From Gammaproteobacteria bacterium (lineage in GTDB: Bacteria; Pseudomonadota; Gammaproteobacteria; UBA6429): a stretch of DNA of 8,407 nt. The position numbers and the translations under genes were made by a program. The notes under the pieces are model-generated. The model worked only from the letters and a program-made list of their open reading frames with translations, made no database searches and was not told the DNA's origin. Of this stretch, positions 1-5,711 are shown piece by piece (the stretch's first letter is position 1; every line of letters starts with the position of its first letter). Where the stretch lies: contig QIKU01000290.1 in assembly GCA_003232015.1 (NCBI GenBank), positions 1 to 8,407 on the forward strand, read 5' to 3'.

Positions 1-591
1 GGTCACCGCAACCGAGTGAATTAATTTATTCTTACTATCAACACCAATATGCGCTTTCATGCCAAAGTACCATTGGTTCCCTTTGCGTGTCTGATGCATG
101 TCCGGGTCACGTGCCTTATCCTTGTTCTTGGTAGAACTCGGCGCATTAATAATGGTGGCGTCTACAATCGTTCCGCGAGCGATCTTCATCCCGTTTTCCG
201 ACAAATACGCGTTTACTTTATGGAACAATTCATCTCCCAGTTCATGACGTTCCATTAAATGGCGAAATTTACAAATCGTCGTTTCATCCGGCGCCGGTTC
301 CTGTCCAAGGTCAACACCAACGAAAGCACGCATCGCGCGGGAATCATATAAAGCCTCTTCAGTTGCTGGATCAGAGAGATGAAACCAATGCTGTAGAAAA
401 TGGATGCGGAGCATTCTTTCAAGGCCAATTGGCCGCCTGCCTGCACCTTGAGGTTTAGGATAAAAAGGTTCAATGACCTGACACAATTCTTTCCAGGGAA
501 TAATTTGTTCCATATCCTTCAGAAATAGTTCTTTACGTGTCGGTTTTCTATATTTCTCGAATTCATTCGATGCAAATGTTTGTTGCCGCAT
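1..591 (-). CDS. IS5-family DDE transposase, N-terminal 197 codons
   Basis: The frame is open without a stop from ATG at 591 to the window edge, and the start is preceded by a weak GGA-type ribosome site. It encodes the N-terminal part of a DDE transposase that cuts and rejoins the IS ends. The order of conserved blocks matches IS5 itself: MEQIIPWKEL (27-36), RRPIGLERMLRIHFLQHWF (52-70), DETTICKFRHLMERH (102-116), TIVDATIINAPSSTKNK (141-157) with the first catalytic Asp at D144, then RDPDMHQTRKGNQW (161-174) and GMKAHIGVD (177-185). Family members are usually about 330 residues, so roughly 130 residues, including the later catalytic D and E, lie outside the window. Nothing visible suggests inactivation. 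Confidence 0.93.
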   Translation of the reverse strand, partial: MRQQTFASNEFEKYRKPTRKELFLKDMEQIIPWKELCQVIEPFYPKPQGAGRRPIGLERMLRIHFLQHWFHLSDPATEEALYDSRAMRAFVGVDLGQEPAPDETTICKFRHLMERHELGDELFHKVNAYLSENGMKIARGTIVDATIINAPSSTKNKDKARDPDMHQTRKGNQWYFGMKAHIGVDSKNKLIHSVAVT

Positions 592-640
592 TATTTATTC
601 CGTGGCTCATTGGGAATGTGTATTATCGCATATTATTGGA

Positions 641-656
641 ATTAATCAGAGGTTCC
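641..656. repeat. probable IS terminal inverted repeat
   Basis: Read from outside inward on the minus strand this is GGAACCTCTGATTAAT. It lies 50 bp upstream of the transposase ATG, where an IS5-type terminal repeat should be, and it abuts TTAA, a plausible target duplication. The partner repeat is outside the window. Confidence 0.5.
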
Positions 657-697
657 TTAAGTACGTTAATGAACCACCTTTACACAGTAGACATACC

Positions 698-709
698 TGC
701 TATATAGCA
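698..709. other. short perfect palindrome between the IS and yicC
   Basis: TGCTATATAGCA is a perfect 12-bp palindrome located 7 bp beyond the yicC stop codon. In the direction of yicC transcription the T-rich run comes before the palindrome, not after it, so it does not form a standard Rho-independent terminator for yicC. Its role, if any, is unknown. Confidence 0.3.
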
Positions 710-715
710 AAAAAA

Positions 716-1588
716 TCACTCTATATTCTGCACCTGCTCACGCATTTGCTCAATTAACACTTTTAAGTCCACCGATGCACGCGTGGTTTCGGTATCCACC
801 GATTTGGAACCCAGTGTGTTCGCCTCACGATTTAACTCCTGCATTAAAAAGTCCAGCCGTCGACCAACCGGCTTGTTTTGTTTTAATACATTTCGTACTT
901 CACTTAAATGAGCACCCAGGCGATCGGTTTCTTCGCTAACGTCCATTTTTTGTGCGAGCAACACCATTTCCTGCTCAATACGCTTGTCGTCATGTTCAAC
1001 GGTAAACTCAGCCAGTCTCTCACGGATTTTTTGCTTGCGGGCTTGCACAATAGTGGGAATGATTTTTTCTACATAGCTCACAATTTTGTCCATTTCATCA
1101 CAACGCTCAATCAACATAGCAGCTAACTTTTCACCTTCGCGTTTTCTGTTCGCAACAAATTCATCCAGTGCTCCAGTTAAACAATCGGTAACCGTTTGTT
1201 GTAATGCTTTTGAGTCGGTTTGTTGCGCCTGTATCGCACCAGGCCAGCGCAATACATCAAGCGGGTTGACTTTGTCGGCCGCCGCTAAATTCTGACTAAT
1301 GGTTTCACACGCATTTGATAATTGCCTTACTAGTTCGATGTTAACTTGTATGTCGTAATTACTTTCAACCAACGGATTCAACTGGCTGCGGACATTAAGT
1401 TCCACCTTGCCCCTACTGAGTTTTTTTGCCAGTAAATTGCGCAAAACTTGTTCAATTTCACGCACTTCTTCCGGGGCACGAATCGATATATCCAGATAGC
1501 GGTGGTTCACACTGCGCAGCTCCAGCGTAATGCTTAGCTCATCCTGTGTGGCTTCGTTTCTTGCAAAGGCGGTCATACTTTGAATCAT
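716..1588 (-). CDS. yicC: YicC/YloC-family endoribonuclease
   Basis: This is a cytosolic RNA-metabolism protein of the YicC family; E. coli YicC has been reported to act as an endoribonuclease and in small-RNA turnover. The 290-residue product has the usual family length. It starts MIQSMTAFARNE, close to the family signature. The N-terminal YicC domain includes LELRSVNHRYLDI (about 22-34). The C-terminal DUF1732-type domain carries KRIEQEMVLLAQKMDVSEET and then GRRLDFLMQELNREANTLGSKS-like residues near the end, both hallmarks. ATG 1588 is chosen because AGGA lies 7 nt upstream; the in-frame TTG at 1594 is too close to that site. It is divergent from the kinase gene, with about 85 bp between them. 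The gene is complete, and its linkage to rph is the ancestral arrangement in many gammaproteobacteria. Confidence 0.95.
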   Translation of the reverse strand: MIQSMTAFARNEATQDELSITLELRSVNHRYLDISIRAPEEVREIEQVLRNLLAKKLSRGKVELNVRSQLNPLVESNYDIQVNIELVRQLSNACETISQNLAAADKVNPLDVLRWPGAIQAQQTDSKALQQTVTDCLTGALDEFVANRKREGEKLAAMLIERCDEMDKIVSYVEKIIPTIVQARKQKIRERLAEFTVEHDDKRIEQEMVLLAQKMDVSEETDRLGAHLSEVRNVLKQNKPVGRRLDFLMQELNREANTLGSKSVDTETTRASVDLKVLIEQMREQVQNIE

Positions 1589-1673
1589 ATGCAATTCCTG
1601 TTTCAGACTGTCAATTATATCTGCTGATTATCTTATATATTTATCCATCATAAAACAGCTATAATCCCAAAAG
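1589..1673. promoter_or_regulatory. divergent promoter region of yicC and the kinase gene
   Basis: A perfect TATAAT lies on each strand of this 85-bp gap. On the minus strand it is at 1614-1619, about 26 nt before the yicC ATG, leaving room for a short leader that contains AGGA. On the plus strand it is at 1660-1665, only 8 nt before the kinase ATG. Neither has a convincing TTGACA-like -35 box at 16-18 bp spacing; the same AT-rich hexamer (1637-1642) sits at 17 bp from both. The -10 boxes are seen directly, but promoter activity is inferred. Confidence 0.5.
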
Positions 1674-2558
1674 ATGACGCACTTAACTCACGAATTACCC
1701 CCCGGCACGGTTGTAGATAACTACACCATTACCCGCACCCTCGGTGGCGGTGGCTTTAGTATTGTGTACCTTGCAAAAGATAATACCTACGATAAAGACG
1801 TTGTTATTAAAGAATATATGCCGACTAAGCTAGCAACCCGCACCCATGACTTACATATTAGTGCTTTAAATTCAAACTGCGGTGACAAATTTGGCCACGG
1901 CCAGCGTTTATTTTTTCAGGAAGCCAACACGCTATCCAATTTAAAACACCCCAATATTGTCAATGTGATCAGCTTTTTTCGTGCCAATGGCACCGTTTAT
2001 ATGGTCATGGAATACGAAGAAGGGATTAATTTACAAAGTTATATCAAACGCCATGATGGCAATATGACTGAACAATTTTTAATGGCTGTGTTTTTGCCGT
2101 TATTAGACGGCTTAAAAACCATTCACCAGAATGGCCTGCTTCATCTCGACGTTAAACCCGGCAATATTCATTTACGCGAAGGCGCTAGCCCGCTATTGCT
2201 CGACTTTGGTGCTGCACATGAAATGATGCAGACCCGTCAGTTTCAGGCCAACCAGGTGATTACCCCCGGCTTCTCACCTATTGAACAACTGGATCCCGGT
2301 GGTTATGTTGGCCCCTGGACGGACATCTATGCGATAGGCGCCACCATTCGTGCCTGCATTGAAGGTGCGCCGCCCTTATCGTCCACCAAGCGACGCGAGC
2401 GCGACACCTTAAAACCTGCGGTAAATGCGTTTAAGAAAAAATATTCAAAACACTTACTCCAGACCATTGACTGGGCAATGGAAGTCGACCCTATTCTGCG
2501 CCCACAAAATATCGAAAACTTTATTGAAGCTTTAACCAATCCAAAAGTAAAACGTTAA
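1674..2558 (+). CDS. eukaryotic-type (Hanks) Ser/Thr protein kinase
   Basis: This is a 294-residue soluble kinase that is essentially one kinase domain with no membrane segment. Visible elements are the glycine loop LGGGGFSIV (23-31), the ATP-anchoring lysine in VVIKEYMP (K46), the helix C glutamate (E83), the catalytic loop HLDVKPGNI (157-165; D159, K161, N164), DFG (177-179), an activation segment ending TPGFSPIEQ (197-205), TDIYAIGAT (216-224) and the C-lobe arginine R276. All catalytic residues are present. The catalytic loop has HLD where most Ser/Thr kinases have HRD, making it a non-RD kinase, so activation-loop phosphorylation may not control it in the usual way. No Shine-Dalgarno is visible and TATAAT ends 8 nt before the ATG. 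The PP2C gene follows 8 bp later and is the probable antagonist. The substrates are unknown. Confidence 0.93.
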   Translation: MTHLTHELPPGTVVDNYTITRTLGGGGFSIVYLAKDNTYDKDVVIKEYMPTKLATRTHDLHISALNSNCGDKFGHGQRLFFQEANTLSNLKHPNIVNVISFFRANGTVYMVMEYEEGINLQSYIKRHDGNMTEQFLMAVFLPLLDGLKTIHQNGLLHLDVKPGNIHLREGASPLLLDFGAAHEMMQTRQFQANQVITPGFSPIEQLDPGGYVGPWTDIYAIGATIRACIEGAPPLSSTKRRERDTLKPAVNAFKKKYSKHLLQTIDWAMEVDPILRPQNIENFIEALTNPKVKR

Positions 2559-2566
2559 CCCCCATT

Positions 2567-3430
2567 ATGCAATTTGAAGTTAGCCAAATCAGCCTGCAAG
2601 GCGACCGTAAGAATAACCAGGATCGTGTGGGTTATATCGAATACGATTATGGTGCGGTTTTAATTTTAGGTGACGGCTTAGGTGGACGACCTAAAGGCGA
2701 GCTGGCGGCGCAAACCTTAATTGAGACGGTTGAAAAAGCCTTACAAAATTCACCGATGCCCATTCCCGATCCATTTGATTTTCTCGAAGGCGCATTACTG
2801 CAAGCACATAACGATGTAATGGCCGCTGGCCGCGAACAAATTCCACCGGTTGAACCGGGTACCACGGCGGTACTGTGTTTAATTCAAAATGGCAGTGCCT
2901 GGTGGGCGCATGTTGGCGATAGCCGCTGTTATTTATTTCGCCATGGTCTTTCTATTTATCGCACCCAGGACCATTCCTATGTCGAAGACTTATACAAAAA
3001 CGGTGAAATAAGCCTGAGCAAAGTCAGCACCCACCCAATGCGTAATTATATTACCCGTTGCGTCGGCATGCTGGCAAAAGAACCCGAGGTGGATTTAAGT
3101 AAAGAAGTGATGCTCACCGAAGGCGATATTATTTTACTGTGTTCCGATGGTTTCTGGGGGCCATTGGATGACGCGCAAATCGGTGCACAAATAAATAATG
3201 GCCGGCTCAGCGATGCCATCAGCACACTTGCCAATAATGCCGTGCAACTCGGCTCGCCCACCGCCGACAACACCACCGTCATCGCGCTTAAAATTATTTC
3301 ATTACAATTACTTAACCAGACCAGTTCAAATCGAAGCATGGAAGTCCACGTTAAACAACCTGCGGTTGATAGCGCCATTAAAGAAATTGAAAACGCGATT
3401 AACCGCTATGGGCATGAAATGGATGACTAA
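2567..3430 (+). CDS. PP2C-family protein phosphatase
   Basis: This is a 287-residue, metal-dependent Ser/Thr phosphatase that would reverse phosphorylation by the adjacent kinase. PP2C motifs appear in order: GDRKNNQD (12-19, D19), GDGLGG (35-40, D36), EPGTTAVL (96-103), AHVGDSRCYLFR (114-125, D118), TQDHSYVEDL (133-142), HPMRNYITRCVG (156-167), CSDGFWGPL (192-200, D194) and DNTTVIALKI (234-243). All metal-binding acidic positions are present. After the core there is a polar tail of about 40 residues. The start lies 8 bp after the kinase stop without a clear Shine-Dalgarno, so translation probably depends on coupling with the kinase gene. Its stop faces the stop of the next gene with 12 bp between and no visible terminator hairpin. 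The direct partner role is inferred from linkage. Confidence 0.93.
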   Translation: MQFEVSQISLQGDRKNNQDRVGYIEYDYGAVLILGDGLGGRPKGELAAQTLIETVEKALQNSPMPIPDPFDFLEGALLQAHNDVMAAGREQIPPVEPGTTAVLCLIQNGSAWWAHVGDSRCYLFRHGLSIYRTQDHSYVEDLYKNGEISLSKVSTHPMRNYITRCVGMLAKEPEVDLSKEVMLTEGDIILLCSDGFWGPLDDAQIGAQINNGRLSDAISTLANNAVQLGSPTADNTTVIALKIISLQLLNQTSSNRSMEVHVKQPAVDSAIKEIENAINRYGHEMDD

Positions 3431-3442
3431 ATTCTTTCGCCG

Positions 3443-4192
3443 TTAATTAAACTGAATACAATCTGCCGCATCATCAAGTAATTCGGTTAAGTCCGCATTA
3501 CTATTAACTTGCTGTTCAATTAATTTCCCATACGTGTCTATCGTATTTTCAATGCTGTTAAGAATTTCTTCTTCCTGATCCACATCCAGCCCAAGCATTG
3601 GAAAACGTGAAGCCAGCATCAACAATAAGCTTTGTGAAATTTCCAGGTGCTGTGTTTTTATCTCATCTGAGGTTGTAACCACTTTGCAGCTTAGTTCATT
3701 AATTTTATCCAGCATATCCTGCTTATAAAGTTTATTCGCTTCCCTGAAATGCTTTAACTCTATGTGGTTTGCAATCCAGGCATCAATAATGTCGCTGAAT
3801 ATTGCCAGATTATCTTTGGTTTCATCAATCTGTTCTTCCGTTAAATCCGACACATCAAGAATAAGGGTAAAGTAGGTCAGGCAAAACATCATATAATCTT
3901 TTTTACGGCATATTTTATCAGTGCAGCCTTCAAAGCAGGTGAGCTTACCCAGTGCATCTTTACCCATCCGCCGCCCAAATTTCTTAACCTGCTTGTTGAC
4001 CTCAAATTTTATTTGAAACAGGCCGTTCAACCCAAACTCTATTAACGCTTTTTGTGTTGCAGCCGTTAATGCCCCAGTTTCTGTTAACTGCGAGAGGGTG
4101 CCGGCAAATCGCGCTGTAACGCCGAGTTGGTGATTACTACGAAATAATGATTGAATCATATTGTCGGTTTGAACTGCACTTATTTGGCGCAT
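3443..4192 (-). CDS. hypothetical protein, 249 residues, with ambiguous 5' end
   Basis: I do not recognise this protein. From ATG 4192 it begins MRQISAVQTDNMIQSLFRSN. It has no signal peptide or clear membrane segment. A cysteine cluster in the middle (C86, C90, C95, C104; spacing C-x3-C-x4-C-x8-C) lies in a basic stretch and could bind metal or form disulfides. The C-terminal half is helical-looking and acidic (LDVDQEEEILNSIENTI, LTELLDDAADC). The start is uncertain: a run of eight G and one T directly precede ATG 4192, the same frame extends to GTG 4261 (272 residues) with no properly spaced ribosome site, and the best ribosome site serves ATG 4254 in another frame. It is convergent with the phosphatase gene. 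It could be intact, translationally coupled, phase-variable or decaying. Confidence 0.6.
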   Translation of the reverse strand: MRQISAVQTDNMIQSLFRSNHQLGVTARFAGTLSQLTETGALTAATQKALIEFGLNGLFQIKFEVNKQVKKFGRRMGKDALGKLTCFEGCTDKICRKKDYMMFCLTYFTLILDVSDLTEEQIDETKDNLAIFSDIIDAWIANHIELKHFREANKLYKQDMLDKINELSCKVVTTSDEIKTQHLEISQSLLLMLASRFPMLGLDVDQEEEILNSIENTIDTYGKLIEQQVNSNADLTELLDDAADCIQFN

Positions 4193-4254
4193 ACCCCCCC
4201 CATATTTAAGGACTGAATCATATTGTCGGCTTGAACTGCACTTATTTGGCGCAT
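4180..4254 (-). CDS. 24-codon upstream reading frame with the best ribosome site
   Basis: GGGAGG lies 6 nt before ATG 4254, an ideal Shine-Dalgarno. The frame reads MRQISAVQADNMIQSLNMGG, then VCAK, then TAA at 4182-4180. Its first 16 residues repeat the start of the 249-residue protein with one change, because both starts lie in a tandem duplication. The frame overlaps the larger gene by 13 bp and is out of phase with it. One additional G in the G8 tract (or loss of two) would fuse the two frames into a product of about 270 residues. It could be a leader peptide that couples translation, the true start of a phase-variable gene, or a remnant. Confidence 0.45.
   Translation of the reverse strand: MRQISAVQADNMIQSLNMGGVCAK
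4194..4201. repeat. homopolymer of eight C (G on the coding strand)
   Basis: This is an uninterrupted G8 on the coding strand, directly before ATG 4192 and inside the upstream 24-codon frame. Runs like this are prone to slipped-strand length change and also to sequencing error. It decides whether the frame from ATG 4254 enters the main gene. Confidence 0.9.
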
Positions 4255-4269
4255 AAAACACCTCCCATA

Positions 4270-4298
4270 TTTATAGAACTTAGAAAATTATCGGTAAA
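4270..4298 (-). promoter_or_regulatory. candidate promoter for the hypothetical gene
   Basis: On the minus strand TTTACC (4293-4298) and TATAAA (4270-4275) are 17 bp apart, with four of six matches to the -35 consensus. The expected start of transcription lies just upstream of GGGAGG, giving a very short leader to ATG 4254. The region is AT-rich, so chance matches are common. Confidence 0.4.
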
Positions 4299-4324
4299 TA
4301 AGGTAAAATACTGAAGCTAATTAA

Positions 4325-4349
4325 TAGTATATGCGGGAAACGTATACTA
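4325..4349. promoter_or_regulatory. operator-like dyad
   Basis: TAGTATA (4325-4331) and TATACTA (4343-4349) form perfect 7-bp arms with an 11-bp spacer. The centres of the arms are 18 bp apart, so both could be contacted from nearly one face of the helix. The site lies upstream of the candidate -35 box of the hypothetical gene. The binding protein is unknown. Confidence 0.35.
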
Positions 4350-4554
4350 AAATCATGAAGTTAGCGACTTTTGTATAGTTTAAGCACCATTATGTCCATA
4401 CAATAGATATGGTATATTTAAAAATAAATAGTTGTTAGTGGAATTATTTGCATGTTCCTCAGACACCTACCATACAAATCAACTCTCATGTCTATATTTG
4501 ATTGAAATTACCAAACATTAAGGATAATCACTAACACTAAAAAAGCGGGAAGCT

Positions 4555-4579
4555 TAACCGGTTACGTCGTAACGTCGTA
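4555..4579. promoter_or_regulatory. palindrome plus tandem octamers upstream of the AraC gene
   Basis: A 10-bp perfect palindrome TAACCGGTTA (4555-4564) runs directly into two tandem copies of ACGTCGTA (4564-4571 and 4572-4579). The pair of direct repeats 8 bp apart lies 51 bp before ATG 4630. AraC-type regulators often bind direct repeats, though usually with about 21 bp spacing. A role in autoregulation is inferred only from position. Confidence 0.3.
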
Positions 4580-4629
4580 AAAAATAAACGCTTAGTAAGT
4601 TTTACAATATAAATGGGTTGGTATATTGC

Positions 4630-5586
4630 ATGACATTGTTAACCGAAGATTCAATTCCTGAACTAGTGGAAAACACCTTCCAGACGGTAGAGGAATATTC
4701 GACCGCCATCACAGGGTTGAAATTGAAAGGCCACCAACTAAGCAAGGGGAACTTTAATGGCCATTCAAAAATACTTTCAACCAATGGTTTCCAGATAGCC
4801 CTGCGTTCAGCTAGCACACAGCACATCCAAATTGGTCGGGTAGAATCAGGGTATATCGCAATGATTTTTCCACTCAAAAGTTCGAGCTATATTTGTGACG
4901 GGAAATTACATCAGGATGACTCGCAACTGCTACGTTATGATGATTCTGAATCAAAAATTATCAGTCCTAAAGACCATGAGCATCTCACCTTGCTCGTCAA
5001 CTCAAAAAAATTAGCCTACTACCTCGATGAAAGCGAAATAGAATTATTTGTTAAGGCCTGCAAGCAGCTTCAATACAACAAAGTTTCTATTCCCCGCAAA
5101 TCACTACTAACCCAGCATTTATACCATCTATATGGAACTTTTAAACAGCTGTTAAAACATCCCTGTAGCTTGCTAGCTTATCAGGACTGCTATGACTCCT
5201 TATTTTATGCCGTAAATGATTACCATACATTCCACAGCAAAGAAAACCCGATAAAAATAACAAACAGAGAACGCTTGCTTGCTCGTGCACTGGACTATAT
5301 TCACCGTTCCGATCTACAAACATTAACGGTTTCAGGTTTAATAAAAGGCACCCATGCCAGCAGCCGCTCCATTCAGTATTGCTTCTCGGAATTGCTGGAT
5401 ATGACCGCCAAAACTTATTTAATACGTGTACGTTTAAACGCCATCCGTCGTGAACTACTGCGATCCTCCCCGGCCGAAAAAACAATCACACAGATTGTGC
5501 ATAAATTTGGGGTAATTAATATCGGCCGTTTCAAACAGGACTACCAGAGTTTCTTTAGTGAAACACCCCGCGAAACATTAAACTAA
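4630..5586 (+). CDS. AraC-family transcriptional regulator
   Basis: This is a DNA-binding regulator of 318 residues. The N-terminal part (about 1-210) is a sensing/dimerisation region without a recognisable ligand motif. The C-terminal AraC domain (about 214-317) has two helix-turn-helix units: LTVSGLIKGTHASSRSIQYCFSE-like residues near 232-256, and ITQIVHKFGVINIGRFKQDY near 286-305, followed by FFSETPRETL. The ending GRF..DY...F.E.P.ETL is close to the EutR-like branch. The start is uncertain: ATG 4630 is preferred, while an in-frame TTG at 4618 would add four residues; no strong ribosome site is seen for either. It ends 125 bp before the aldolase/dehydrogenase gene in the same direction, making that gene the likely target. 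The effector is unknown. Confidence 0.88.
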   Translation: MTLLTEDSIPELVENTFQTVEEYSTAITGLKLKGHQLSKGNFNGHSKILSTNGFQIALRSASTQHIQIGRVESGYIAMIFPLKSSSYICDGKLHQDDSQLLRYDDSESKIISPKDHEHLTLLVNSKKLAYYLDESEIELFVKACKQLQYNKVSIPRKSLLTQHLYHLYGTFKQLLKHPCSLLAYQDCYDSLFYAVNDYHTFHSKENPIKITNRERLLARALDYIHRSDLQTLTVSGLIKGTHASSRSIQYCFSELLDMTAKTYLIRVRLNAIRRELLRSSPAEKTITQIVHKFGVINIGRFKQDYQSFFSETPRETLN

Positions 5587-5711
5587 AATATAAGTCGTTC
5601 TTTCTCCCTTCTTTATGTGGGTATACAATTACACCCTGGTAATATATTCAGATTCAATGAATCAGTGTTATTATCAACGTCAACACTATTTTAAAATATT
5701 TTGAGAAAACT
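5587..5711 (+). promoter_or_regulatory. control region before the aldolase/dehydrogenase gene
   Basis: Two dyads are visible: GATTCA-A-TGAATC (5651-5663) and AGTGTT with AACACT around a 12-bp spacer (5664-5687). They are followed by the 12-bp palindrome TATTTTAAAATA (5687-5698), which may contain a -10 box (TAAAAT, 5692-5697). No good -35 box is seen at standard spacing, which would fit an activator-dependent promoter. The ribosome site GAGA before ATG 5712 is weak. No terminator for the AraC gene is obvious. Confidence 0.4.

Larger units (their letters stand above)
1..656 (-). mobile_element. IS5-family insertion sequence, partial (cut by window start)
   Basis: This is the transposase-start end of an IS5-type element that continues beyond the left edge. 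The probable outer terminus is the GGAACCTCTGATTAAT sequence read on the minus strand (641-656). It is followed outward by TTAA (657-660), which fits the 4-bp AT-centred target duplication known for IS5 elements. Only one end is visible, so neither the inverted repeat pair nor the duplicated target can be confirmed. The element lies just downstream of the yicC stop codon and has the same orientation as yicC. The family call is firm because of the transposase; the exact terminus is inferred. Confidence 0.8.
4152..4255. repeat. diverged 62-bp tandem duplication at the 5' end of the hypothetical gene
   Basis: Positions 4152-4193 and 4214-4255 match in 41 of 42 bases. Similarity continues beyond each copy into an ATATTTA block (4202-4208 and 4267-4273), with a 3-bp length difference and a changed ribosome-site segment between. 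The copy offset is 62 bp, not a multiple of three, so the duplication shifts the reading frame. The upstream copy keeps GGGAGG plus ATG; the downstream copy has a G8 run in place of the ribosome site. Confidence 0.9.
4255..4629. other. AT-rich gene-free control region between divergent genes
   Basis: These about 375 bp separate the hypothetical gene and the AraC regulator and contain no convincing gene. Besides the minus-strand promoter candidate, they hold several dyads: TAGTATA with TATACTA (4325-4349), CCATA with TATGG (4396-4412), a TATGGTA/TACCATA pair further apart (4408-4414 and 4468-4474), TAACCGGTTA (4555-4564), and two tandem ACGTCGTA units (4564-4579). The length and density of symmetric motifs suggest regulator binding. 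No good plus-strand promoter for the AraC gene stands out, although TACAATATAAAT (4603-4614) could supply a -10 box. Confidence 0.5.

Noticed and set aside
255..473. Minus-strand 72-codon open frame within the transposase gene
   Set aside because: It overlaps the well-supported IS5 transposase in another frame and has no family motif.
1589..1594. TTG at 1594 as the yicC start
   Set aside because: The AGGA ribosome site is only one base or so away from it, and family members begin MI.SMT.(F/Y)AR, matching ATG 1588.
3046..3378. 110-codon open frame antisense to the phosphatase gene
   Set aside because: It lies opposite conserved PP2C motifs, and its composition is what the complement of that coding sequence gives.
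4193..4261. GTG 4261 as the start of the hypothetical gene (272 residues)
   Set aside because: GGGAG touches the GTG directly, which is too close for initiation, and the added residues are just the duplicated segment read in another frame. It is kept as a fallback only.
5141..5485. 114-codon open frame antisense to the AraC gene
   Set aside because: It is the shadow of the AraC DNA-binding domain, with no ribosome site or recognisable product.
5617..5637. GGGT...ACCC hairpin as a terminator after the AraC gene
   Set aside because: The stem is four base pairs and no T-run follows.
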